From: JAWWPG01 sp033850885
GTDB lineage: Bacteria; Actinomycetota; Actinomycetes; Propionibacteriales; Nocardioidaceae
Reading direction: 5' to 3'
NCBI GenBank assembly: GCA_033850885.1
Contig: JAWWPG010000041.1
Location: 1-64,000 of the forward strand
Length of the DNA: 64,000 nt
Below, piece after piece: positions 19,277 through 27,265 of the stretch. The number at the start of each line of letters is the position of its first letter. Position 1 is the stretch's first letter. The notes under the pieces are model-generated. The model searched no databases and was not told the origin of the DNA. It worked only from the letters and a program-made list of their open reading frames with translations. The position numbers were made by a program, and so were the translations under genes.

Positions 19277-19824
19277 TGGCGCTCGACGGGCAGCTGCTGG
19301 TGGCCACCCCGAGACTCGTCGACCCCAACTTTGCCCGCACGGTGATCCTCGTCCTCAACCATGACGAGGACGGCGCGCTGGGCGTCGTCATCAACCGGCC
19401 GTCGGACCTGGCGGTCGCCGATGTGCTGCCGGTGTGGTCCGACGCCGTCGCCCTTCCCCCGATGGTGTTCGGTGGCGGACCGGTCGGCCGGGACTCGGCA
19501 CTTGCCGTTGCGATAGCGCTCGGCGGCGGCCCGCCTTCGGGGTTCCAACGGGTTGCCGCGGGGTACGGCCTGGTCGACCTCGACGCCCAGCCAGGCGACA
19601 TCACTCCCGGAGTGGTGGGGCTGCGGATCTTCTCGGGGTACGCAGGCTGGGCGGCCGGGCAGCTCGAAGACGAGATCGGGGAAGGGTCGTGGTACGTCGT
19701 GAGTGCCGCCCCTGGTGACCTGCTCAGCTCCGAGCCCCAGACGCTGTGGCGGCAGGTGCTGCGGCGCCAGCCGGGCGAGCTCGCCTACCTCGCGTCCTTC
19801 CCGGACGAGCCCAGCATGAACTGA
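19273..19824 (+). CDS. YqgE/AlgH family protein (UPF0301)
   Basis: 183 aa, ATG overlapping the malic enzyme stop. The family pattern is clear: GQLLVATPRLVDPNFARTVIL near the start, NHDEDGALGVVINRP, FGGGPVGRDS and GYAGWAAGQLEDEI. The single-domain cytoplasmic protein is of unknown molecular function. Coupled translation with malic enzyme is probably conserved in related genomes but I cannot check it here. Confidence 0.93.
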   Translation: MMALDGQLLVATPRLVDPNFARTVILVLNHDEDGALGVVINRPSDLAVADVLPVWSDAVALPPMVFGGGPVGRDSALAVAIALGGGPPSGFQRVAAGYGLVDLDAQPGDITPGVVGLRIFSGYAGWAAGQLEDEIGEGSWYVVSAAPGDLLSSEPQTLWRQVLRRQPGELAYLASFPDEPSMN

Positions 19825-19851
19825 CCTGCTCGCCCCTCCTAGACTGGTCGG

Positions 19852-20127
19852 GTGAGCACCCAGCTGAGTCCCGGCGTCGAGACGGTCGAGGACCGCCGTA
19901 CCGAGGAGTCCCTCGACGAGGGCGGCCACGACAGGTTCAGCCACTACGCCCGCAAGGACAAGCTGACGGAGGCCATGGTGATGGGCACTCCCGTCGTCGC
20001 GCTGTGCGGCAAGGTCTGGGTGCCGAGCCGTGACCCGCAGAAATACCCGGTGTGCCCCACCTGCAAGGAGATCTGGGAGTCGATTCCGCAAGGCGGGAAG
20101 GGTGGGGACGGCGAGGGCGACGCCTAA
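19852..20127 (+). CDS. DUF3039 family protein
   Basis: 91 aa, GTG start. The sequence GHDRFSHYARKDKLTEAMV, GTPVVALCGKVWVPSRDP and PVCPTCKEIWESI is the actinobacteria-specific DUF3039 pattern. The CGK and CPTC cysteines may bind a metal. Function unknown. It is 27 nt after the YqgE gene, so probably in the same transcript. Confidence 0.92.
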   Translation: MSTQLSPGVETVEDRRTEESLDEGGHDRFSHYARKDKLTEAMVMGTPVVALCGKVWVPSRDPQKYPVCPTCKEIWESIPQGGKGGDGEGDA

Positions 20128-20140
20128 CCCCGCCCTGCCG

Positions 20141-20184
20141 TTGAGCCGTCGCAAACTTGCCCTTGAGCCGTCGCAAACTTGCCC
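20141..20184 (+). repeat. 22-bp tandem repeat array (family A), 2 units
   Basis: Two identical 22-bp units, 20141-20162 and 20163-20184, containing GAGCCGTCGCAAACTTGCCC, followed by the first bases of a third. They fill the short gap between the DUF3039 gene and the convergent formylglycine-generating enzyme gene. The same unit occurs at 23116, 24316 and 57655. Confidence 0.9.
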
Positions 20185-20201
20185 TTGAACGGCGCTACCG
20201 G

Positions 20202-21215
20202 CTAGGCGTCGTTCGCGCAGCGAAAGCCCAGGTTGGCGGAGAACGAGTCGGGCGCGTTCGACGACCTGGCGGCGACCCGATAACGATGGCAGTAGGAGTG
20301 GTGGCACAGATACGACCCGCCTCGCATGACGCGCTGCTCACCGCGGTCCGGGCCGCTGGGTGACGACGCGGGCGACCGGGCGTAGTAGGTCGGGGAGAAC
20401 CAGTCGGCGCACCACTCCCAGACGTTGCCTGCCGTGTTCCACAGGCCGAGGCCGTTCGGGCGAAAGGCCTTGACCGGTGCGGTCGTGAGGAAGCCGTCGT
20501 CGAGAGTGTTCACCTCGGGGAAGCGTCCCTGCCAGATGTTGCAGTTCCAGCGGCCGTTGCTGGTGAGCTCGTCACCCCAGGCGAAGCGTCGGGACTCCAG
20601 GCCGCCGCGCGCGGCGTACTCCCACTCCGCCTCGGTCGGCAGCCGTTTCCCGGCCCAGGCGCAGTAGGCGTTCGCGTCGTTCCACGAGATATGGACGACG
20701 GGGTGGTTCTGCCGGTTCGCGATCGTCGACCCCGGACCTTCAGGGTTACGCCAGCATGCGCCCCGGACGTTGAGCCACCACGGCGTACCCGCCGCGATGC
20801 CGAGCACATCTGCGTGGTCGGGGGGTACGGCGAGATGGAACACCGCGGAGGACCCGAACACCTCCGCCTCGGTGCGGTAGCCGGTCGCCTTGACGAACGT
20901 CGCGAACTGGGCGTTGGTGACGGCCGTGGCATCGATGTGGAAGGAGTCGAGAGTCACCGGATGGACGGGTGTCTCGCCGTCATCGGGGTAGCCCTCGTCG
21001 AACGCGTCGCCCATGGCGAACACGCCGCCCGGCAGCCGGATCTGACCCCGCGTTCTGCGCGTGCGGAGGGTGACCGGCGCCGGGCCGACGGCCTGGTCGG
21101 TGGCCGTTGCCAATGCCGGCCGTGGTGTGGGCGCGGGCACACAGCACCGCGGCGCTGATGCGTCTGGCACCTGAGCTCGCTGCCACCCTCCTGGGCTCGT
21201 CCGTTCCGGGCTCAT
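20202..21215 (-). CDS. Formylglycine-generating enzyme (sulfatase-modifying factor)
   Basis: 337 aa from the ATG at 21215; an upstream ATG at 21272 would add 19 residues. FGE oxidises a sulfatase Cys to formylglycine. The C-terminal GGSYLCHHSYCHRYR holds both copper-binding active-site cysteines (C-x4-C), so this is a genuine FGE and not one of the many Cys-less homologues. Other family blocks are LPGGVFAMGD, HPVVHISWNDANAYCAWAGKRLPTEAEWEYAARGG and NVWEWCADWF. No sulfatase gene is in the window. Confidence 0.93.
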   Translation of the reverse strand: MSPERTSPGGWQRAQVPDASAPRCCVPAPTPRPALATATDQAVGPAPVTLRTRRTRGQIRLPGGVFAMGDAFDEGYPDDGETPVHPVTLDSFHIDATAVTNAQFATFVKATGYRTEAEVFGSSAVFHLAVPPDHADVLGIAAGTPWWLNVRGACWRNPEGPGSTIANRQNHPVVHISWNDANAYCAWAGKRLPTEAEWEYAARGGLESRRFAWGDELTSNGRWNCNIWQGRFPEVNTLDDGFLTTAPVKAFRPNGLGLWNTAGNVWEWCADWFSPTYYARSPASSPSGPDRGEQRVMRGGSYLCHHSYCHRYRVAARSSNAPDSFSANLGFRCANDA

Positions 21216-21293
21216 CCGTCTGCTGGGGTGCTGTCTCACGTCGTACTGCAACCCACGATCGAGTCTAGGCACCCCGGCCGGCGTGGTGAGCGT

Positions 21294-21773
21294 TCACCGC
21301 TGGTCGAGGTCGACCGCCGCCGAGACAAGCGGGAGCACCCGGGGCTCGATCTGGGTCGCCAGCGTGATCATCGTGGCCGAACGCTCGATGCCGGGGAAGC
21401 TCACCACGGTGTCGAGGACGCGCTGCAGGTCGGCGTTGGACCGCGCGACAACGCGGCACCACAGGTCGCCCGGACCCGTCACCGTGTGGGCCTCGATCAC
21501 CTCAGGGATCAGGGTCAGGTGCTCACCCACCGGATCGTGGCCCCGTGCCTGGCTGATTTCCAACGTCACGAAGGCCGTCACCGGGTAGCCCATCGACACC
21601 GTGTCGAGCTCCGGACCCCAGCCGCGGACCACGCCGCTCCTTTCCATCTTGTCGAGCCTCGCCTGGACGGTGCCCCGCGCGACACGGAGCCGCCGTGAGG
21701 CTTCCAAGACGCCGATCCGCGGTTCGGCAGCGAACAGATGCAAGATTGCCGCGTCGAGGCTGTCGACGGCCAT
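21294..21773 (-). CDS. Lrp/AsnC family transcriptional regulator
   Basis: 159 aa with an N-terminal helix-turn-helix (GVLEASRRLRVARGTVQARLDKME) and a C-terminal RAM/ACT-like ligand domain (GHDPVGEHLTLIPEVIEAHTVTGPGDLWCRVVA). It is divergent from hppD with 139 nt between the starts, the usual layout for a local regulator of tyrosine or phenylpyruvate breakdown. The ligand is probably an aromatic amino acid, by inference. Confidence 0.92.
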   Translation of the reverse strand: MAVDSLDAAILHLFAAEPRIGVLEASRRLRVARGTVQARLDKMERSGVVRGWGPELDTVSMGYPVTAFVTLEISQARGHDPVGEHLTLIPEVIEAHTVTGPGDLWCRVVARSNADLQRVLDTVVSFPGIERSATMITLATQIEPRVLPLVSAAVDLDQR

Positions 21774-21912
21774 GGGGACGTCCTTTCAAACCTGCCCGGC
21801 GTCTGGTCAGGCTGCGCAGGATGGCGCGGTAGGTCGACGTACCGATGGACAACATGACCACCGATACTGCCGAGTGTTGCACACAATGCTGAATTGCGGC
21901 CATGCTTCGGGC

Positions 21913-23112
21913 ATGACGGAGACATTGACAACCGAAGAACGTCAGGCAGACCTCACCCTGGACCAGCTCAAGCAGCTCGTCGGGCTGGTGGAGTACGACG
22001 AGGATAGGGACCCCTTCCCCGTGACGGGGTGGGATGCCGTGGTCTTCGTCGTCGGCAACGCCACCCAGGTCGCCCACTACTTCCAGTCGGCGTACGGCAT
22101 GCAGCTCGTCGGCTACAGCGGACCAGAGACCGGCAACCGCGACCACAAGGGCTTCGTCCTCAAGAGCGGGTCCTGCCGGTTCGTCGTCAAGGGCGGCGTA
22201 TCCCCGGACAGCCCGCTCCTCGACCACCACCGCGCCCATGGTGACGGCGTCGCCGACATCGCGCTCGAGGTGCCGGACGTCGACAAGTGCGTCGCTCGCG
22301 CGCGGGCGATGGGTGCCACGATCCTGCAAGAGCCGGAAGACTTCAGCGACGAGCACGGCACGGTGCGGATGGCCGCCCTGGCGGCGTACGGCGACACCAG
22401 GCACTCGCTCGTCGACAGGTCGCGCTACGACGGCGTCTACCTGCCGGGTTACGTCGAGCGCACGTCGGACTACGCCAGGCCGGCGGGCGCCCCGAAGCGC
22501 CTCTTCCAGGCTCTCGACCACGTCGTCGGAAACGTGGAGCTCGGGAAGATGGACGAGTGGGTCTCGTTCTACAACCGCGTGATGGGCTTCGTGAACATGG
22601 CCGAGTTCATCGGAGACGACATCGCCACGGACTACTCGGCGCTGATGAGCAAGGTGGTCGCGAACGGCAACCACCGGGTCAAGTTCCCGCTCAACGAGCC
22701 GGCCGTGGGCAAGCGCAAGAGCCAGATCGACGAGTTCCTCGAGTTCTACCAGGGCCCCGGCGCCCAGCACCTAGCGCTGGCCACCAACGACATCATCGGC
22801 ACGGTCGACGCGATGCGTGCCCAGGGCGTCGAGTTCCTGCAGACGCCGGACTCGTACTACGAGGACCCTGCGCTGCGGGCCCGTATCGGCGAGGTCCGGG
22901 CTCCCGTCGAGGAGCTGCAGCGTCGGGGCATCCTCGTCGACCGCGACGAGGACGGGTACCTGCTTCAGATCTTCACCAAGCCGATCGGTGACCGCCCGAC
23001 GGTGTTCTTCGAGCTGATCGAGCGACATGGGTCGCTGGGCTTCGGCAAGGGCAACTTCAAGGCGCTGTTCCAGGCGATCGAGCGCGAGCAGGAACGCCGC
23101 GGCAACCTCTAG
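21913..23112 (+). CDS. hppD: 4-hydroxyphenylpyruvate dioxygenase
   Basis: 399 aa from the ATG at 21913. It converts 4-hydroxyphenylpyruvate to homogentisate in tyrosine catabolism. Two VOC modules are visible. The iron ligands lie in LDHVVGN (His), AQHLALAT (His) and TVFFELIER (Glu). The C-terminal HGSLGFGKGNFKALFQAIEREQ is typical of the family. The gene is divergent from the Lrp-type regulator. Its stop is followed at once by the largest 22-bp repeat array. Confidence 0.96.
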   Translation: MTETLTTEERQADLTLDQLKQLVGLVEYDEDRDPFPVTGWDAVVFVVGNATQVAHYFQSAYGMQLVGYSGPETGNRDHKGFVLKSGSCRFVVKGGVSPDSPLLDHHRAHGDGVADIALEVPDVDKCVARARAMGATILQEPEDFSDEHGTVRMAALAAYGDTRHSLVDRSRYDGVYLPGYVERTSDYARPAGAPKRLFQALDHVVGNVELGKMDEWVSFYNRVMGFVNMAEFIGDDIATDYSALMSKVVANGNHRVKFPLNEPAVGKRKSQIDEFLEFYQGPGAQHLALATNDIIGTVDAMRAQGVEFLQTPDSYYEDPALRARIGEVRAPVEELQRRGILVDRDEDGYLLQIFTKPIGDRPTVFFELIERHGSLGFGKGNFKALFQAIEREQERRGNL

Positions 23113-23115
23113 CGG

Positions 23116-23225
23116 TTGACCCGTCGCAAAGTTGCCGTTGACCCGTCGCAAAATTGGGGTCGACCCCTCGCAAAGTTGGGGTCGACCCGTCGCAAAATTG
23201 GGGTCGACCCCTCGCAAAGTTGCCG
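23116..23225 (+). repeat. 22-bp tandem repeat array (family A), 5 units
   Basis: Five head-to-tail units of exactly 22 bp: 23116-23137, 23138-23159, 23160-23181, 23182-23203 and 23204-23225. Each contains GACCC[GC]TCGCAAA[GA]TTG. Units vary at the ends (CCG or GGG tail, TTG or TCG head), and the first and last share the CCG tail. There are no spacers, so it is not a CRISPR array. It lies between hppD and the DUF559 gene. Confidence 0.95.
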
Positions 23226-23263
23226 TGCTGGCTGAGTGCGTGCCGTCGTCGGCTGGACCTGGC

Positions 23264-24166
23264 TCACGCCAGACGCAACGCGTCCGCGAGCTCGTTGGTC
23301 CAGGCTGTCAGCGCCTCCAGCGCGAAGGAGTCGCTTCTCACCACGATGACGGTCCAGCCATTGCGCCGTAGCCAGGCCCGCCGCTCTTCGTCCGCCTTCT
23401 TGCGGTCGGCGGAGTCGTGAAACTCGTGGCCGTCGTACTCGACGGCGATCTTGCTCTTCGGGTAGGCCAGGTCGAGCCGATATCGAGGGACCCCGTTGAC
23501 CTCGACCCAGTGTTGGAGTTCGGGCGCTGGCAGGCCGGCCTGGATGATCGCCATCCGCGTCCATGACTCTCCCGAGGACTCCGCCAGCTCGCTGGCCAGT
23601 TGCACGAGCTGTCGGAGCTGTACGACGCCACGTCGACGCCGGTATCGCGGCAATTCGCCTTGGAGATCCGCACGGGTGACCGCGCATACCCGCATGAATC
23701 CGTCGAGGGCCGCGAGGGCATCGCGCTGGCCCAAGCGGCAGCCAAGGTCCAGCGCGGTTCGCAACGGTGTCGTCATCCGGATCCCCTGGATGACGCAAAC
23801 GTCTTGCGGCTTGAGATCCCGCTCTCCCCCCTTGCAGTCCCGGCGACGTGTGCGGGCCAAGTCGCGAAGAACGAATATCTCCAGTGGAGGCAGTATTTCC
23901 AGCTCGCGGTACTCGAAGGTGTCGACGCCGTAGAGCCACGCCGCCGTACGGTCGCAAAGGATCTCGAACGGACGCAAGACCAGCGCTGCGGCGCGACAAC
24001 GGTTAGCAACTGTGTCGGGCAGACATGCGGGTTGATAGACGCCATGAAGCACTCTCTTCACGCGACCATCGGCGATCAGATCCGTCAGACGCTCCCTGGA
24101 GAATCCGGCAGCCTCCGCCTCTGTCCAGGTGAAGGCGTGGTCGGGAATCTGGGGTGGCAGCTTCAT
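23264..24166 (-). CDS. AbiEi-like N-terminus fused to DUF559 (Vsr-like) endonuclease domain
   Basis: 300 aa from the ATG at 24166; a GTG at 24202 is the alternative, and neither has a good ribosome site. The N-terminal 70 residues (TWTEAEAAGFSRERLTDLI...VKRVLHGVYQ) resemble the winged helix of AbiEi-type antitoxins. The C-terminal 110 residues are DUF559: RLDLAYPKSKIAVEYDGHEFH then RRAWLRRNGWTVIVV, a Vsr-like PD-(D/E)xK nuclease fold with Asp and Glu conserved. Such proteins are frequent in actinobacteria and of unknown role. It is flanked on both sides by family A arrays in opposite orientation. Confidence 0.85.
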   Translation of the reverse strand: MKLPPQIPDHAFTWTEAEAAGFSRERLTDLIADGRVKRVLHGVYQPACLPDTVANRCRAAALVLRPFEILCDRTAAWLYGVDTFEYRELEILPPLEIFVLRDLARTRRRDCKGGERDLKPQDVCVIQGIRMTTPLRTALDLGCRLGQRDALAALDGFMRVCAVTRADLQGELPRYRRRRGVVQLRQLVQLASELAESSGESWTRMAIIQAGLPAPELQHWVEVNGVPRYRLDLAYPKSKIAVEYDGHEFHDSADRKKADEERRAWLRRNGWTVIVVRSDSFALEALTAWTNELADALRLA

Positions 24167-24315
24167 GAAGGTGACTGTTGCCACGATCAACGGCCGCCAC
24201 AATTGGCTCCGGTGAACCTGTGGACAAATCCCTGGACAGCGCCGGCCTGTGGAAAGGCGCGACTCGCACGCTGAACCGTGGGGCGGACAACCCCATCAAG
24301 GGGGCCTTGGTCGAA

Positions 24316-24381
24316 ATGCAACTTTGCGACGGCTGAACGGCAAGTTTGCGACGGCTGAACGGCAAGTTTGCGACGGCTCAA
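24316..24381 (-). repeat. 22-bp tandem repeat array (family A), 3 units, inverted
   Basis: Three 22-bp units on the minus strand (24316-24337, 24338-24359, 24360-24381), sharing CAA[GC]TTTGCGACGGCT on the plus strand. The orientation is opposite to the array at 23116, so the DUF559 gene lies between inverted arrays. The last unit ends 38 nt before the DUF1697 start. Confidence 0.93.
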
Positions 24382-24418
24382 CGGAGGTGGGTACGGCGAC
24401 TCGCTAGGCTTGTCCGCC

Positions 24419-24955
24419 ATGTCGACGTACATCGCCTTCCTGCGGGCCGTCAACGTGGGCGGACGGGTGGTGAAGATGGAAGCCCTGCGTGGCCACCTGC
24501 AGGACGCGGGTTTCACAGACGTCGAGACCTACATCCAGAGCGGGAACGTTCGCGTCGCCTCGCGAGCCCGCAGCACCGCGAAGGTCGAGGAGAAGCTCGA
24601 GGCAGCCCTGGCGAGCACGCTCGGCTTCGAGGTGCCGGCCCTCGTGCGCACGCCCCGTGAGCTGACCGCGATCCTGCAGACGTCCCCGGCCAGCCCCCTC
24701 GGGGACGCTGCGCGGCACTACGTCGCGTTCCTGCGCCGCGAGCCTTCGGCGGATGCTGTCGAGCGGCTCGACGGCTGGGACGTCGACGGCGAGCGCCTGA
24801 AGCTGGTCGGGCGCAACCTCCACATGTGGTTCACCAAGCCGACGCACGAAGCCAAGGCGACGAACGCGCGGCTCGAGAAGGTCTCCGGGGTTGCCGCCAC
24901 GAGCCGCGACTGGAAGGTGCTCAGCGCGCTGGCGGCCAGGTGGGGAGAGGCTTAG
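24419..24955 (+). CDS. DUF1697 family protein
   Basis: 178 aa from the ATG at 24419. The N-terminus YIAFLRAVNVGGRVVKMEALR and the segment YIQSGNVRVAS are diagnostic for DUF1697, a two-subdomain fold found widely in bacteria with no known biochemical role. It is convergent with pncB (4-nt overlap). The upstream gap holds a family A array, so its promoter may overlap the repeats. Confidence 0.92.
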   Translation: MSTYIAFLRAVNVGGRVVKMEALRGHLQDAGFTDVETYIQSGNVRVASRARSTAKVEEKLEAALASTLGFEVPALVRTPRELTAILQTSPASPLGDAARHYVAFLRREPSADAVERLDGWDVDGERLKLVGRNLHMWFTKPTHEAKATNARLEKVSGVAATSRDWKVLSALAARWGEA

Positions 24956-26256
24956 CCGCCCACCTCGTACTCCGTCTCGATCACCGGCTCGCCCTGGGAG
25001 AGCCTGCCGGCTTCGACCGGCAGCTCCGCCATCGCCTCCCGGTGGCGCTCTCTCGCGGCACTCAGAGGCTCCGCCCCGACCGGCTCGCCGTCGCGCACGA
25101 GCGGCACGAGCAACGGACGGTCGTTGGGCTGGTGTCGGGGCAGGTCGCCGATGACGAGAACCTCGGCCGTCGCGGTGCCTCGAGGGCTGAGCCGGCGGAC
25201 GGCCAACTTGCGTCCTCCGACGCCCATCTTGTGGCTGCTCTTCTTCGCAACGGCGACCAACGGGCTGCCAGGCTCCGTCGAGGTGGCGCGGGCGACGAGC
25301 TTGTACACGAAGCCGGAGGTGGGGTTCCCGGCGCCGGTCACGACTGACGTCCCCACGCCGTACCCGTCGGCGGGTGCACCGGACAGGGAGGCCATCTGGA
25401 ACTCGTCGAGATCGCCGGACACGATGATGCGGGTCGAGGTGGCTCCCAGCTCGTCGAGCTGGCGCCTCACCTGCTTGGCCACCAGCGCGAGGTCACCGGA
25501 GTCGATCCGGACGGCACCCAGCTCCTGCCCGGCGATGTCGAGAGCCGCGCGGACCGCCTTCTCGATGTCGTACGTGTCGATGAGCAGTGTCGTGTCCTTG
25601 CCGAACGACTCGACCTGGGCGGTGAACGCGTCACGCTCCGAGTCGTGGAGAAGGGTGAAGGAGTGCGCGGCCGTGCCCGTCGTGGGGATGCCGTAGTCGA
25701 GACCGGCCTGCAGGTTCGACGTGTAGTCGAATCCGGCGATGTAGGCGGCCCGCGCCGCCGCCACCGCGGCCCACTCGTGAGTACGGCGGGACCCCATCTC
25801 GATGCACAGCCGGCCTTCGGCGGCACGGGTCATCCGCGAGGCCGCCGACGCAATCGCAGAGTCGTGGTTGAGGATCGAGAGCAACAGCGTCTCGAGGAGC
25901 ACCCCTTCGGCGAAGGACGCCTCGACGACGAGGATCGGGCTCCCCGGGAAGTACGCGTCACCCTCGCCGTACCCGGAGATGTTGCCGGAGAAGCGGAAGT
26001 CCGCCAGCCACTCGACCGTAGGCCCGTCGACCACGCCGCCGGCGCGAAGCCATTCCAGCTGCTCGTCGTCAAACCTGAACGATGCAAGGGCTTCCAGGAT
26101 CCTGCCGGTGCCGGCGACCACACCGTAACGGCGGCCGTTGGGGAGGCGGCGGGCGAAGACCTCGAAGACGCTGGGCCTCGTCGCGGTGCCATAGCGCAGG
26201 GCCGCCTGCACCATCGTCAGCTCGTAGTGGTCCGTGAGTAGCCCCGTCGTGTGCAC
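24952..26256 (-). CDS. pncB: Nicotinate phosphoribosyltransferase
   Basis: 434 aa from a GTG at 26256 (VHTTGLLTDHYELTMVQAAL), where the family alignment begins; upstream codons are ignored. The enzyme joins nicotinate and PRPP to form NaMN in NAD salvage. GTAAHSFTLLH holds the His that is phosphorylated in this family, and RIDSGDLALVAKQVR and VSGDLDEFQMASL form the phosphoribosyl site. It is divergent from clpS, as in mycobacteria (Rv1330c/Rv1331). Nicotinate entry here uses the PRPP made by the nearby prs gene. Confidence 0.94.
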   Translation of the reverse strand: MHTTGLLTDHYELTMVQAALRYGTATRPSVFEVFARRLPNGRRYGVVAGTGRILEALASFRFDDEQLEWLRAGGVVDGPTVEWLADFRFSGNISGYGEGDAYFPGSPILVVEASFAEGVLLETLLLSILNHDSAIASAASRMTRAAEGRLCIEMGSRRTHEWAAVAAARAAYIAGFDYTSNLQAGLDYGIPTTGTAAHSFTLLHDSERDAFTAQVESFGKDTTLLIDTYDIEKAVRAALDIAGQELGAVRIDSGDLALVAKQVRRQLDELGATSTRIIVSGDLDEFQMASLSGAPADGYGVGTSVVTGAGNPTSGFVYKLVARATSTEPGSPLVAVAKKSSHKMGVGGRKLAVRRLSPRGTATAEVLVIGDLPRHQPNDRPLLVPLVRDGEPVGAEPLSAARERHREAMAELPVEAGRLSQGEPVIETEYEVGG

Positions 26257-26311
26257 GATGCACAGCGTAGGACAGCGCCCGACCCGAGCAGCCGGCCGAT
26301 GGGTCACAATG

Positions 26312-26617
26312 ATGGCGATGACCGCGACCCCGGAATCCACGACGATCGAGCGGCCCGACACCGAGCGTCTCGTGCTCGTGGACGTGCCCTGGGTGACGAT
26401 CGTCTGGGACGACCCGGTGAACCTGATGTCGTACGTGACGTTCGTCTTCACCGAGTACTTCCACTATCCGCGCGCCAAGTCGAAGCGCCTGATGATGCAG
26501 GTACACACGGAGGGCAAGGCGGTGGTGTCCACGGGTAGCCGCGAGGAGATGGAGCGCGACGTCGAGGCGATGCACACCTACGGGCTGTGGGCCACGTTGC
26601 AGAAGGCGGACGCGTGA
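26312..26617 (+). CDS. clpS: ATP-dependent Clp protease adaptor ClpS
   Basis: 101 aa. The core TIVWDDPVNLMSYVTFVFTEYF and HTEGKAVVSTGSREEMERDVEAMHTYGLWATLQ is ClpS, which delivers N-degron substrates to ClpC/ClpA. In-frame ATGs at 26309, 26312 and 26318 leave the start open by a few residues. The stop overlaps the DUF2017 start. The acidic pocket residues (DD, N, M) that bind the substrate N-terminus are present. Confidence 0.93.
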   Translation: MAMTATPESTTIERPDTERLVLVDVPWVTIVWDDPVNLMSYVTFVFTEYFHYPRAKSKRLMMQVHTEGKAVVSTGSREEMERDVEAMHTYGLWATLQKADA

Positions 26618-27186
26618 GCTACTTCCAGTCGCGGCGCAAGGGCCGGGTGTACGTCGAGATGCCGGGCTTCAGCGGACGGCTCATCGCGGACCTGGCCAGG
26701 CAGCTGATCGAGCTCCTCAGTGACGGGGAGGCGACCAGCGGCGCTGGGGTGGACCCACTCGAGGAGCTGGTCGAGATGGACTCACCCCGCGACCAGCCCA
26801 CCGACCCGGCGCTGTTACGGCTGCTCCCGGACGCGTACACCGACAGCCCAGAGGTGGCCGCCGAGTTCCGGCGCTTCACCGAGCAGGGCCTGCGCAAGGC
26901 CAAGATCGGCGCCGCCGAAGTGGTCGTGAGATCGATCGGGGAGATCGATCCCGCTGACGAGGACGCAGCGCTGGAGTTCGAGCTCAGCCGGGATGCGGCG
27001 CGCGCGTGGATGCGGTGTCTCACGGATCTCCGGCTGACCCTGGCCGAGCGGCTCGAGGTCACTGCGGACGACGATGAAGCGACCTGGTTGGCGCTCCCCG
27101 ACGACGACCCCCGCGGGTCCCTCTACCGGATCTACGGTTGGCTCGGCTACCAGCTCGAGACGCTACTCGAGGCTGCCCAGCACTGA
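26614..27186 (+). CDS. DUF2017 family protein
   Basis: 190 aa, GTG overlapping the clpS stop. The helical protein with repeated acidic segments matches DUF2017, which follows clpS in most actinobacteria (Rv1332 in M. tuberculosis). Function unknown; the constant pairing suggests a role with ClpS or Clp proteolysis. Confidence 0.9.
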   Translation: MSYFQSRRKGRVYVEMPGFSGRLIADLARQLIELLSDGEATSGAGVDPLEELVEMDSPRDQPTDPALLRLLPDAYTDSPEVAAEFRRFTEQGLRKAKIGAAEVVVRSIGEIDPADEDAALEFELSRDAARAWMRCLTDLRLTLAERLEVTADDDEATWLALPDDDPRGSLYRIYGWLGYQLETLLEAAQH

Positions 27187-27265
27187 GCTTTGACGGCGGG
27201 GGTGTCCGTCGTGCGCCGCTGTCGATACAGTGGTCACAGGCCAGTCGCCAAAACCCCCTGGGGGT

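Noticed and set aside
21523..22770. 415-codon open frame on the minus strand over hppD
   Set aside because: Antisense shadow of hppD produced by high GC; no recognisable domain and hppD is certain.
23116..23225. CRISPR array
   Set aside because: The 22-bp units are directly adjacent with no variable spacers, and no cas genes are present.
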